NCBI GenBank assembly: GCA_017446775.1
Contig: JAFSQE010000008.1
Location: 62,001 to 126,000 of the forward strand
Source of the DNA: Bacteroidales bacterium
GTDB taxonomy: Bacteria > Bacteroidota > Bacteroidia > Bacteroidales > UBA932
Direction: 5' to 3'
DNA: 64,000 nt
The notes beneath the pieces were generated by a model, which was given only the letters and a program-made list of their open reading frames with translations, ran no database searches and was not told where the DNA came from. Shown one piece after another: positions 31,672-41,400 of this stretch. Numbering within the stretch: the stretch's first letter is position 1; each line of letters begins with the position of its first letter. The position numbers and the translations under genes were made by a program.

Positions 31672-32496
31672 CTATAATTCGTATACTTTTTCACGTACCC
31701 AGGCAGCCCAATCGGTATCGCTCCTGCTCCTGTCAAAGGTCTCGGGCGGGATGGGTTTGCCGAATTTGACCTTGAAGGTGCCGCCCCGCTGCCGGTACAT
31801 CTCGTCCGGCAGGAACAGCATGACCACGTTAAACTTTAGTTTGAGCCACTTGCATATGTTGGCTATGTTGTAGAACCGGTTGCTGTTGCGGCCAACGAAG
31901 TGGATGGGAACCACCCAGCGGCTGGTCTCACGGCTCATCTTTATGAAGTTCTTGCCCCACGGCAGGTCCTGAACCTTGCCCTTGATCTTGCGGGAGCAAA
32001 GGCCGGCCGGGAAAATCAACAGATTGTTATCGGAATGATAAACATCGTGTATCATCTTTGGCAAATCGCGCGCCTGGGCGCCCGTACGGTTGATGGGAAC
32101 GCTCATAGAGGCGATGCCCGGCAGCGCCATCAGGAAATCGTTTACCAGAAAACGGACGTTATGGCCAAAATTCTCCCCCACGATGCTGGCCAGGGCCACT
32201 CCGTCGATGCCGCCCAGCGGATGATTGCTGGCAAAGGTGATAAACGAGCCCTCCGGCACCACTACGTTTTCCAGCCCTTCTACATCCAGCTTGACATCCA
32301 GATACTTGATGCCTTCGGTGCAGAATTCTATCCCCTCGTACCCCTTGACAATCATGCCGTTCATAAAGTCCTGGTGGATAAAACGCTTAAGCCAGTTAAG
32401 GAACCATTTGGGGATTTTCTTGCCCGGGAACTTCTTTGCAACCACCTTGTCCAGGTCAATCGCAAGGTCGGGTCGGGGAACAGGTGTCTCGCTCAT
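31672..32496 (-). CDS. glsA: PlsC-type O-acyltransferase, glycine lipid synthesis GlsA
   Basis: Predicted to add the second acyl chain to the hydroxyl of N-acyl glycine; 274 residues, membrane-associated. The catalytic block is SNHPLGGIDGVA: five residues separate His and Asp, whereas the classical PlsC motif has four. The FPAGLCSRK block fits the substrate motif of the family. The start at 32496 (MSETPVPRP) is preferred to one 36 bases upstream, which is less plausible next to the -7 box. First gene of the operon glsA, glsB, unknown gene. Confidence 0.82.
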   Translation of the reverse strand: MSETPVPRPDLAIDLDKVVAKKFPGKKIPKWFLNWLKRFIHQDFMNGMIVKGYEGIEFCTEGIKYLDVKLDVEGLENVVVPEGSFITFASNHPLGGIDGVALASIVGENFGHNVRFLVNDFLMALPGIASMSVPINRTGAQARDLPKMIHDVYHSDNNLLIFPAGLCSRKIKGKVQDLPWGKNFIKMSRETSRWVVPIHFVGRNSNRFYNIANICKWLKLKFNVVMLFLPDEMYRQRGGTFKVKFGKPIPPETFDRSRSDTDWAAWVREKVYEL

Positions 32497-32519
32497 AGCT
32501 TCTAAAAGAAATACGAACC

Positions 32520-32556
32520 CAAAAGTAGTCAAAAATCCAAAACGGCTTTAAATTTG
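32520..32556. promoter_or_regulatory. Divergent promoters of glsA and the cysteine hydrolase gene
   Basis: TACTTTTG on the minus strand (32527-32520) lies 23 bases from glsA. TAAATTTG on the plus strand (32549-32556) lies 37 bases from the hydrolase. Both fit TAnnTTTG; the -33 elements are weak. Confidence 0.45.
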
Positions 32557-32593
32557 CAACAACTTTTTCTCGATAAAAATAATCTGAAACAAG

Positions 32594-33139
32594 ATGAAAA
32601 AATATGCCGTTATTGTCGTTGACATGCTCAACGACTTTGTTACGGGTCCGATTGCGGACCCAAGGGTCCACCACATCATCGAGCCCATCGGGCAGCTGTG
32701 CGACAAGGCACGCGCTGCCGGCATACCCGTACTTTATGCAAACGACAGCCATACTCCCGAGATAGACAAAGAGTTCCGCGTGTGGGGCCCCCACGCCGTA
32801 GAGGGCACCAAAGGGGCAGAGGTGATAGATGAACTCAAGCCGCGTAAAGGCGACTATGTCATCCCCAAGAAGACCTACAGCGGATTTTTCGAGACCACCA
32901 TGGAACGCGTGCTGCGCGAGCTGGATGTCGATACCGTAATCATCACCGGCTGGCAGGCAGACTGCTGCTGCCGCCATACCAGTGCCGATGCCTTTTTCCG
33001 CGGATTTGACATCGTGGTTCCGCGCGAAACCACCGACACAGTGTCAGAGGAGGCTTATCAGGGCGCACTGGAGTATATCAAAAATATCTATGGCGGGACC
33101 ATCTGTGACCTTAAGGACCTGCCTTTTATGAACGAGTAG
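32594..33139 (+). CDS. Cysteine hydrolase, isochorismatase/nicotinamidase family
   Basis: Predicted amidohydrolase, 181 residues, cytoplasmic. The catalytic triad is visible as Asp10 (VVDMLNDF), Lys92 or Lys93 (PKKTYSGF) and Cys125 in DCCCRHTSADA, where three cysteines run together. Nicotinamidase is one possibility, but the metal-binding Asp-x-His of nicotinamidases is not clearly present, so the substrate is left open. It is co-transcribed with the glycosyltransferase, 3 bases downstream. Confidence 0.85.
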   Translation: MKKYAVIVVDMLNDFVTGPIADPRVHHIIEPIGQLCDKARAAGIPVLYANDSHTPEIDKEFRVWGPHAVEGTKGAEVIDELKPRKGDYVIPKKTYSGFFETTMERVLRELDVDTVIITGWQADCCCRHTSADAFFRGFDIVVPRETTDTVSEEAYQGALEYIKNIYGGTICDLKDLPFMNE

Positions 33140-33142
33140 GAT

Positions 33143-34378
33143 ATGAAAGTCGGATTGTTTATCGACACCTTCTATCCGATGGTAGACGGCGTCGTCAAGG
33201 TGGTTGACAATTATGCCCGCCGCCTCGCAAAGAAATGCAAGGTGACGGTATTTTGTCCCACGGTCAAGGGCTACAATACGGAAGAAGACAAGAAATATCC
33301 ATACGAAATAGTCCGCTGCACCTCCCTGCCGCTTCCGGGGCAGGACTATTCGCTGCCGCTGCCGCTAGCCGACCCCGCCTATAACGTCCCCCTTATCAAG
33401 AGCGGACTGGACATTGTGCACATCCACTCCCCGTTTGCTGTGGGCACATCCGGTGTTTTTTACGCAAAGACGCATGCCATTCCGGCGATCGCTACGTTGC
33501 ATTCGCAGTTCCGTCAGGATTTTGAAAGGACCTTCCGTCTGGAGCCCACCGTCAAGATGGCACTGAATACCTTGATGATGACCTTCAACTCCTGTGACGA
33601 ATGCTGGGCGGTGAACTCAGCCATAAAGGAGCTTTACGAGACCGAATACGGCCTCACGTCCCCCTGCAAAGTGATGCTGAACGCCACCGATCATGTCCCG
33701 GTAGCCGACCCGGCCGCGGCCGCCGCACGTGTGAACCAGCGCTTTGGCCTGGCACCGGACGAGACGGTATTGCTGTTCGTGGGCCGCATCAACTATCTGA
33801 AGAAGATTGACTTTGCCGCACGCTCTTTGCGCATCCTCAAAGACCGCGGCGTAAAGTTCAAGATGATATTTGCCGGCCAGGGGCTTGACGAAGACCGGTT
33901 TGCCGAGCTCATCCGTGAACTGCATCTCGAGAACGACGTGATTATGGCGGGTCTGGTTGGCGGCCGCGAAGACCTTCAGGACCTTTATTCCCGCGCCAAA
34001 CTGTTCCTCTTCCCGTCGCTATACGATGCGAACTCGCTGGTTCAGATAGAAGCCGCCTGCCAGAGCACCCCCACCGTGTTCCTCAAAGGTGCGCGAACCG
34101 CCGCTACCGTGGCCGATGGCGTGAACGCCCTGGTGAGCGAGCCCACGGAAGAAGCATATGCCGATACCATCCAGGCTATTCTGGCCGATGATGAGCGATA
34201 TGACCGCCTTGCCAAAGCCGCCCGCGAACAACTATATCTGGACTGGGATACAGTGGTGGACGGGGTATATCAACTGTATCAGGAAAAGATAGCGGCCAAG
34301 AAGAAGGACGTGGAGGCCAACAGCCTCACCAACCGTCTGCGCCAGACATTCCTCCGCGGTGCAGAAGCGAATCAATAG
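33143..34378 (+). CDS. GT4-type glycosyltransferase
   Basis: GT-B fold retaining glycosyltransferase, 411 residues, cytoplasmic. The N-terminal acceptor domain starts GLFIDTFYPMVDGVVKVV; the C-terminal donor domain has LLFVGRINYLKKID and FPSLYDANSLVQIEAACQS, the EX7E-like region. The start resembles enzymes that glucosylate diacylglycerol or build lipid-linked glycans. Next to the glycine-lipid genes, a membrane glycolipid acceptor is plausible but unproven. The 3' end overlaps the last gene of the glucan locus by 7 bases, tail to tail. Confidence 0.85.
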   Translation: MKVGLFIDTFYPMVDGVVKVVDNYARRLAKKCKVTVFCPTVKGYNTEEDKKYPYEIVRCTSLPLPGQDYSLPLPLADPAYNVPLIKSGLDIVHIHSPFAVGTSGVFYAKTHAIPAIATLHSQFRQDFERTFRLEPTVKMALNTLMMTFNSCDECWAVNSAIKELYETEYGLTSPCKVMLNATDHVPVADPAAAAARVNQRFGLAPDETVLLFVGRINYLKKIDFAARSLRILKDRGVKFKMIFAGQGLDEDRFAELIRELHLENDVIMAGLVGGREDLQDLYSRAKLFLFPSLYDANSLVQIEAACQSTPTVFLKGARTAATVADGVNALVSEPTEEAYADTIQAILADDERYDRLAKAAREQLYLDWDTVVDGVYQLYQEKIAAKKKDVEANSLTNRLRQTFLRGAEANQ

Positions 34379-36012
34379 CTGAAACCAAGCACATCCAGGC
34401 CCCGGCGTACGTCGGGGTCTGTCATAAAGGTGTTCCACAGCAGGCCGCTGCGGTAATTCTCTATCATGCAGACAATCGGCCCCTGGTCTATAGCGATGTA
34501 GCTTGTGGCGAACCAGCGGTCTTCCAGGCTGAAGGCATCCTTGAATCCGTATTCTCCCCAGATTTTCCCGCCCAGTCGGTAGTAGAAGTACTCCAGGGCC
34601 GCCAAAGACTCTTCCGGAGTGTAGGGCATGCTGGCCAGCGCTGCGGTGGGGGCGATGGTGCCGGTGTCGTTGGCGGGTGAAGAGGCTATGTACCCTTTGC
34701 TGTAGTCGCTGGCTGTGAGCCCCCAGCAGACGTCGCTGTAGCCGTAATACCCCTTGGGATTGGCGGCGCAATAGGCGTGGTTGATTTTTGCGTGGGCCAC
34801 ATTCTGCTCCCAGTAGTTGGCGTAGGCATCCGTCAGGCTGCGGGGATCCAGGCCCAGGAAAGAGTAGTGGGCAAAGAACATCGGCCCGCCGCAGGCCTCG
34901 CCCAGCGGCAGGGTGATGTCGTAGTATTTTTTACCGTTGTGTACATTTTTCGCCCAGCCCTTGTCATAAACATCCTTGGTGATGGGGTGGGTGGGTGACG
35001 ATGCCGCAAGCACATAGATTATCAGCGCCTCGTTCCAGCCGCGGATGGGCATATTCATCTGCCACTCGTATTCGGGAGACCAGTGCCAGTAGAGCACGTT
35101 CTGCCCGTCGCGGGTGAACCAGTCCCATTCGACATCCTCCCACAGGGTGGTGACGCCGCTGCGGATGGCGGTCTCGGTGGCATCGGTCCCATCGAAATAG
35201 GCCCTAAGGGTCAGCAGACCCTCCATCAGGAAGGCAGTTTCTACCAGGTCGGCGCCGTTGTCTTTGGTGCTGAATGCTAAAGCTTTGCCTGAGGTGCCGT
35301 TGAGCCAGTGCGGGAAGGCTCCGTGGAATTTTTCTGCCTTATCGGAGAGGAAATCCACCACCTTAAGGGCTTGCCGGGCACCTTCCTCACGGGTAATGAA
35401 GCCGCGGGCAATGCCTACCGGGATGGTCATCAGGCCGAAGCCGCTGCCGCCGGTGGTCACCGTCTCGTCGCTGCCCAGCCGCTCCCGCGCCAGTCCGCTT
35501 ACAGGGTGCGCGTAATCCCAGAAATATTTGAATGTTTGCTGCTGCACTTTTGTGAGCAGTTCGTCGGTGGAGATGCGCGGGAAGACATCCTTGGTGTCGT
35601 CGAAGGCGGTGATGAAGGAGAAGGTGAAACCTTCAATAATATCGACCCCGAACCCTTCTCCGGCGGCAATGCCCAGGCGGTACTGGGAAAAGTCGTTCAG
35701 AGGCGCGGCCGGCTGCAGAATCATCACCGAAGGGTCATTCTCGGCCAGGCGGGCGTCCATTTTGTCCCCGCTGAAGGATATGCAGGAGGCCAGCGAAAGG
35801 GCGTCCAACGTGATTTCCCGGGAGAAGCTCACGGCGATTTCCGGCTGCAGGCTCACTCCGTTCAGGGTGCCGGACTCCAGTACCGGCTTGCCGTCTACGG
35901 AGACGGAAACCACCATTGCGCGGGGCAGCGGATCGGGTTGTGCCGGATGTTCGCACCCGGCCGTCAAGGCCGCCATAATCACGGCGGCGAGAAAAAGGAT
36001 AAGACGTTTCAT
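34372..36012 (-). CDS. GH144-family glucanase with N-terminal Ig-like domain
   Basis: Predicted endo- or exo-acting beta-1,2-glucanase, 546 residues, lipid-anchored at Cys20 (LTAGC). An Ig-like (Big_5-type) domain at about 28-140, with VSFSREITLDAL, precedes the (alpha/alpha)6-barrel glycoamylase domain (about 155-546). Conserved blocks shared with the other GH144 of this locus include TTGGSGFGLM, ETAFLMEGLLT, RGWNEALIIYVLAAS and AIDQGPIVCMIENYRSGLLW. Last gene of the six-gene locus. The extra domain may hold the barrel away from the membrane or bind glycan. Confidence 0.85.
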   Translation of the reverse strand: MKRLILFLAAVIMAALTAGCEHPAQPDPLPRAMVVSVSVDGKPVLESGTLNGVSLQPEIAVSFSREITLDALSLASCISFSGDKMDARLAENDPSVMILQPAAPLNDFSQYRLGIAAGEGFGVDIIEGFTFSFITAFDDTKDVFPRISTDELLTKVQQQTFKYFWDYAHPVSGLARERLGSDETVTTGGSGFGLMTIPVGIARGFITREEGARQALKVVDFLSDKAEKFHGAFPHWLNGTSGKALAFSTKDNGADLVETAFLMEGLLTLRAYFDGTDATETAIRSGVTTLWEDVEWDWFTRDGQNVLYWHWSPEYEWQMNMPIRGWNEALIIYVLAASSPTHPITKDVYDKGWAKNVHNGKKYYDITLPLGEACGGPMFFAHYSFLGLDPRSLTDAYANYWEQNVAHAKINHAYCAANPKGYYGYSDVCWGLTASDYSKGYIASSPANDTGTIAPTAALASMPYTPEESLAALEYFYYRLGGKIWGEYGFKDAFSLEDRWFATSYIAIDQGPIVCMIENYRSGLLWNTFMTDPDVRRGLDVLGFSY

Positions 36013-36055
36013 GGTGACGACAGGGAGATCCCTCCCCCTGCCGCCTGAATAATCT

Positions 36056-36916
36056 TTAGAGAAGTGCGATAGCAACCTCTTCTTTGCGGAGAGCCTGGAG
36101 CTCAGCCTCGGTGAGGGCCTTGTTGAAGATGCGGACCTCGTCGATGGAACCTGCAAAGAAGCTCTGCCAGGACTCGCTGGAAGCACCCTCGATGAAAGAT
36201 GCCCAGCCGCCTACATAGAGAGCGTTGGTGTTGCCGGTTACAAAGCCGCCGATAGGGAGTTTGGGACCAAACTCGGCATCTTTAACCTTAACGCCGTCTA
36301 CATACAGTGCCCATGCGCCTGTAGCAGCGGTGTAGGTGAATGCAAACTGGAACCAGTTGCCATATTTTGCGAAAGCTGCATCGTATGTGTCAAGCCAGAT
36401 ATTCTGCTCGTTGCCCTCTGCATCGTGCAGCACAACGCGGCCGTTTACCTGCTGCTCTTTGACACCAGTCTCCTCGGGGACACGGGTATTGTCAAAGTAA
36501 GCGATGAATGCAGGCCAGTCAATACCGGAACCGTTTACAGAGAGGATAGCACCCTTGGAGCACTCTTCTTTGAGTTTGACCCAAGCGGTGAAGGTCATAT
36601 CGGTGAGACCTGTGAAGGGGTTGGTTGCTGCCAGCGCGTACTTGGTGTATGCTTGGGTTGTGTTGGTGCCGCTGGTGTTGGTCCAGCCTTTGCCGATATA
36701 ACCGGCTGCATCCATAGAGGCAGAACCCTTGGACTCTACCATAGAGATACCGGTGCCGGGAGTCTCGTTTGCCTCAAAGCTGAAGTGTGCAACCAGGTTT
36801 TCTGCAGCGGTCTTCACCTCGGGAGTCTGGCTCTCTTTCTCTTTTTCGTCATCGGGCTTGTTGCAGGAAACAATGGCGATCATTGCCATAGCTGCGAGTA
36901 ATAAAAGCTTTTTCAT
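36056..36916 (-). CDS. LamG-domain surface lipoprotein, probable glycan-binding protein
   Basis: Non-catalytic lipoprotein, 286 residues. Cys18 (IAIVSC) is followed by an acidic stretch (NKPDDEKEKE) that resembles the Bacteroidota surface-export signal. A single concanavalin A-like LamG domain (about 45-275) carries MTFTAWVKL, WALYVDGVKV and GSIDEVRIFNKALT. It follows susD by 42 bases, the usual position of a SusE-like binding protein, so it probably helps SusC/D capture glucan at the surface. No catalytic residues are apparent. Confidence 0.82.
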   Translation of the reverse strand: MKKLLLLAAMAMIAIVSCNKPDDEKEKESQTPEVKTAAENLVAHFSFEANETPGTGISMVESKGSASMDAAGYIGKGWTNTSGTNTTQAYTKYALAATNPFTGLTDMTFTAWVKLKEECSKGAILSVNGSGIDWPAFIAYFDNTRVPEETGVKEQQVNGRVVLHDAEGNEQNIWLDTYDAAFAKYGNWFQFAFTYTAATGAWALYVDGVKVKDAEFGPKLPIGGFVTGNTNALYVGGWASFIEGASSESWQSFFAGSIDEVRIFNKALTEAELQALRKEEVAIALL

Positions 36917-36958
36917 TTGATTTGTTAATTAAGTTTGTTAAAAAAGTTGATGTATTGA

Positions 36959-38476
36959 TTAATAAACATATCCAGGCGTTGCCGGGAGATTGGGGTTGAG
37001 CTGCCGCTGGGCGGCGGGGATGGGGAACACCTCGTTTTTGCCGGTGGTGAAGCCCAGCGGGCCGAGAACCTCGGCCGCCTTGCCCCAGCGTACCAGGTCA
37101 AAGAAGCGGTTCTCTTCCAGAGCCAGTTCTGCCCGGCGCTCGTCGTAGATGTTTTCCAGAGTTGCGGGTGCAGTGTCAAGACCGGCGCGGTGGCGCACCT
37201 CGTTGAGGGCGGTCTCTGCGCTGTAGCCCGATGTCGGGGTGATGGTGGCGCCGCTGGCCATTGCCTCTGCAAATATCAGCAGCAGGTCGGCATAGCGGAT
37301 GATGCGCATGTTGTGGTCCAGGCTGCAGGCATTGAAAGAGCGGTTGTTGTATCTGGAAGGTACGTATACTTTGCCATTGTAGTACGGATTGATGGGCACC
37401 AGGGTTTTCTCGCCATCTATGAAGACCTCTTTCATCGAAGATGTTATAAGGTCACCTTCCGGGGTGGTTCTGCCAACCTCCAACAGGGTAACCTGTTTGC
37501 GGACATTGTCTCCGCGTGAATCCAGAAAGTCTATTAGTCTCTGGCTGGGAACCTTGTATCCCCATCCCTGCAGGGGCTCCTTGCCGCCGCGGGGTGCCTG
37601 TATGAACCCGTAGTAGCTAAGGGGCATACCGCCGGTAGTCTGGCCGAGGTCGGAGCTTTCTATCTCCATGATAGATTCAGCACCGCCCTCGTTCTCTACG
37701 TTGAAGGCATCCTTGAAACGGCTCATAAGGGAGTAGCGGCCGCTGGCAATAATCAGGTCGGACAAGCGTGCAGCCTCGTTCCAATCCTTGCGGTAAAGGG
37801 CAACCTTGGCCTTGAGGGCCATCGCAGTGTATTTGTTGTAGCGCCCCTTGTAGTCGGTGTGGGAGTCGGGAACAATGGCGATGGCATCATCCAGGTCGCG
37901 GTAGATGAAGGTGTAGATATCCTCTGCAGATGCTGCCTGGGCCGATGCCAGTTCTGCGGAAGTCATCGTGCGGTCTATGATGGGCACCGTGCCGAACAGA
38001 CGCACCAGGTTGAAATATGCATAGGCGCGGATAATCTTGGCCTCGCCGCGGCATTCAACCACCGTTTGCTGGCCGGCCTCGGATGTGATGGCCTCTGCAA
38101 AGAGGTCCATGGACTCGATGGCGAAGTTGGCTGCAGAAGATATGTTGAAGTAGTAGTTCCACATCGCCTCCACGTTGTTGTTGTCGGGGCCATAGGAGAA
38201 GTTATCCAGTTGGGCAACGGTAGGTCCGTCGGACTCTGAAGAGCCTTTGTCGGCATCGTCGGAGACGATTTCCATGACACCCACATAGTTCTGTGCTTCA
38301 CCCTCGCCAAGCCGCATGGATGCATAGGCGGCGCTCACAGGCATAAACACATTCTCTGTCTTGGAGTAGTCCAGACCGGCAGAGGGCATGGTGGCTTCTG
38401 TGCGGATGTCCAGGAATCCGGAGCAGGAAACAGCTGCAAAAGCAGCGAACAGTATGATGATGAATCTTGTTTTCAT
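36959..38476 (-). CDS. SusD/RagB-family glycan-binding lipoprotein
   Basis: Surface lid of a SusC/D importer, 505 residues, lipid on Cys18 (AAVSC). The N-terminal helical TPR-like region and the C-terminal block GYSAETALNEVRHRAGL and RRAELALEENRFFDLVRWG are diagnostic. It lies 4 bases downstream of susC, the invariant pairing that defines these loci. It binds the oligosaccharide and closes over the SusC barrel. Confidence 0.93.
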   Translation of the reverse strand: MKTRFIIILFAAFAAVSCSGFLDIRTEATMPSAGLDYSKTENVFMPVSAAYASMRLGEGEAQNYVGVMEIVSDDADKGSSESDGPTVAQLDNFSYGPDNNNVEAMWNYYFNISSAANFAIESMDLFAEAITSEAGQQTVVECRGEAKIIRAYAYFNLVRLFGTVPIIDRTMTSAELASAQAASAEDIYTFIYRDLDDAIAIVPDSHTDYKGRYNKYTAMALKAKVALYRKDWNEAARLSDLIIASGRYSLMSRFKDAFNVENEGGAESIMEIESSDLGQTTGGMPLSYYGFIQAPRGGKEPLQGWGYKVPSQRLIDFLDSRGDNVRKQVTLLEVGRTTPEGDLITSSMKEVFIDGEKTLVPINPYYNGKVYVPSRYNNRSFNACSLDHNMRIIRYADLLLIFAEAMASGATITPTSGYSAETALNEVRHRAGLDTAPATLENIYDERRAELALEENRFFDLVRWGKAAEVLGPLGFTTGKNEVFPIPAAQRQLNPNLPATPGYVY

Positions 38477-38480
38477 AGTG

Positions 38481-41400
38481 CTAGAAGTTCATGTTTACAC
38501 CAAATGAATAGATAGCCTGCATGGGATATACAGAGGCGCCGTCTATTGCGTTCTCTGTGGGAGAGCCGCCGATTTCTGTGGTGAAACCGTTGTAGCGGAA
38601 CAGTGTCAGGGGGCGTTGTGCAGATAGATATGCGCGGATGCTGCCGGCGCCGAATACCTTGCGGAAGGTGTAGCCCAGCTGGACGTTCTGGATGCGGAAC
38701 ATAGATCCGTCTTCAATAAAGAAGCTGTTGCTCTGCGCCATAAGCTGCTCTGTGAGGGCCTTTGGCGTAGGATATGTATCGGAAGGAGCATCCTTGCGCC
38801 ATGCGTTCTTGTAGAAATCGTAGTCGTAGTTGCCATCGGCAAATACCTGCTTGTTGAGACGTTTGCGGTTGAAAATCTTGTTGCCTATGTTGGAATTCAG
38901 CACCGCAGAGAAGTCCCAGTTCTTATAGTTGAAGCCCATATCAAAGCCCAGCATCAGCCAGGGCAGGGGGCTTCCGAGATAGATGCGGTCGGCGGAGGTA
39001 ATCTTTCCGTCGGGGGTGCCGTCTTCGTTACCAGCAAAATCGTGGTACTGGAAGTAGCCGGCGCCGGTGGAAAGCTGGGTTACATCGGCCATCTGGGCGT
39101 CATATTCGTTCTTGAAGATGCCGTCTACCTGATAACCCCAGAAGGCGCCGATGGGGTATCCCACCTGGGTCATGGTGGCGTATGCGCCGTTCACAAGGCC
39201 GCCGGGGATATTGTCGCGCCCCTCCAGCGCAAGCACGCGGTTGTGGTTGAAGGTGGCGTTCATTCCAAGGTTGTAGCTGAAATCTTCGCTTATGTTATCG
39301 GCCCACTTGAGCGAAAGCTCCACGCCGGCGTTGAGCACCTTGCCGTTGTTGGCCAGCAGCGTTGCAACACCGCCGCCGGTGGCGATGGGTGCGTGGAACA
39401 CAACCTTGTCGGTGACACGGTAATAGAGGTCGATGTCACCCGAGAGGCGGTTCTTCAGAAATGCGAAGTCGGCACCGACGTTGGCCTCGGTCACGACCTC
39501 CCAGCGCAGGTAGTTCTGATATACTGTCTGGGCGCCGATACCGTCTACGAGGGTGTCCCCGAATACTGCAGAAGAGTCCACCCCGGAAGAGCCGGCGATG
39601 TTGATGTCGTTGGCTGGGACGTTGTCGTTACCCAACATACCCCAGCTGGCGCGTACCTTGAGGTAGTCGAATGTCTTTTTGCCTTGCATGAACGGCTCGT
39701 CAGAAACCACCCAGCCCAGACCGAGGGAGGGGAAGAAGCCCCATTTCTCCTGATACTTGGAGCTGCCGTCGGCACGGAAGGTGACGGTGGCCAGGTAGCG
39801 GTCCTTATAGCTGTAGGTGCCGCGGGTGAAGAACGACAGGCCGTTGTAGCGCGATGCGCCGTCGGTGGCTGTCTGGTTCTTGTAAGAACCGTTCACCAGA
39901 TAGCGCGACTGTGCATCGTAGTTGGGTACGTTGCTCACCACGCCGCGCAGCCAGCCGTTGTACTGCATGCGGGTCGACTGCCCCAGCATCGCCGTAAAGT
40001 TGTGGTCGCCAACCCTGTCGGCATAAGTGAGGGTATTGTCGAATATCTGGTATGTCCCGTAAGCGTATGTCTTGTTCAGCGAGGATACGGAAGTGCCCTG
40101 GCTGCCGCCCACAAAACTCTCGGGAGTGTAGCTCTGCTGGTCGGCAAAGCTAAAGTCGAGATTGTAGGAGGTGCGCAGCTTGAGCTTATCGGTAATGGAT
40201 GCCTCTGCGTAGATGGAGAATACCGTTTTAAGACCGTTGTCGGAACTATTATAGTAGTACGCCGCCGCCGCGGGATTACCGTATGCGTTGGAGTATCCGT
40301 AGAGCTGGGGCGAGTCAAAGGCAACAGGATATGCATCTGTGTTGGCATCGTTGTACACACCATATACCGGAGGATTCACAAATGCCTGATAATAGACGCT
40401 GCTGTTGGGGTTGCGCTTGTCGTAGCGCGACACCACGGTGTTGACACCCATCTTGAGCCAGGATGTCATCGTCTGGTCGAGCCTTGCACGCAGGTTGAAA
40501 CGGTTGTAGTCGTTTGCGCAGTAGTTCATGATGCCGTCCTGGTAAAAGTAGCTCAAGCCCACGGAGTAGTTGGTCTTTTCCGTGCCGCCGCTAAGATCCA
40601 GCGAGTGGCTGTGCATCAGGGCGCTGTGTACCAGTTCTTTATACCAGTCGGTGCTTACGCCGTTGTAGTCTGCGGCGTTCTTGGGTGTTGCGTCGGGGAA
40701 GGCCAGGTTGTACATCTCCACATACTCTTCTGTGCCGGCAAGCTTCATGATGTTGGTGGGAACCTGCAAACCGGCGTACCCCTCGTAGCTTACGCGGACC
40801 TTGCCCAGCTCGCCCTTGCGGGTGGTGACGATTATGACACCGTTCGCAGCCCGCACACCGTAGATGGCGGCGGCAGAGGCATCCTTAAGCACTGTGAGAG
40901 ACTCGATATCGTTGCTGGATAGAAAGTTGATGTTGTCCATAAAGGCTCCATCCACAACGTAGAGCGGGTTGGCGTAGTCGCCGATTGAGCCGACACCGCG
41001 GATCTTTACGGAAGGGCCGGCGCCCGGGGCGCCGCTCTGGGTGATCTGCACGCCGCTCACCTTACCCTGCAGGGCACTCATGGGGTTGGCGGCAGTCTGG
41101 CGGGAGAGTTCGTCCCCCTTGACATTCACGATAGGGGCGGTGAGGTCTTTGGATTTCTGTGTGCCGTAGCCCACTACCACTACCTCTTCCAGGAAATTGA
41201 CATCCTCTTTTAGCAGGATGTTCGCGGGGATGCTTTTGGCAGGATACGATTGGGTGGCGTAGCCGATGCAGGAGATCTCCACCATCGAATCGCCGCTTCT
41301 GACAACCAGGGAGAAGTTGCCGTCAAAATCGGTCGAGGTGCCGTTGGAGGTGCCAGCCTCCATTACGGTAGCGCCGATAACGGGTCCCAGATCGTCTGCA

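Noticed and set aside
32594..33139. Firm naming of the cysteine hydrolase as nicotinamidase PncA
   Set aside because: The catalytic triad fits, but the metal-binding residues of PncA were not clearly seen and the neighbours are lipid and sugar genes.
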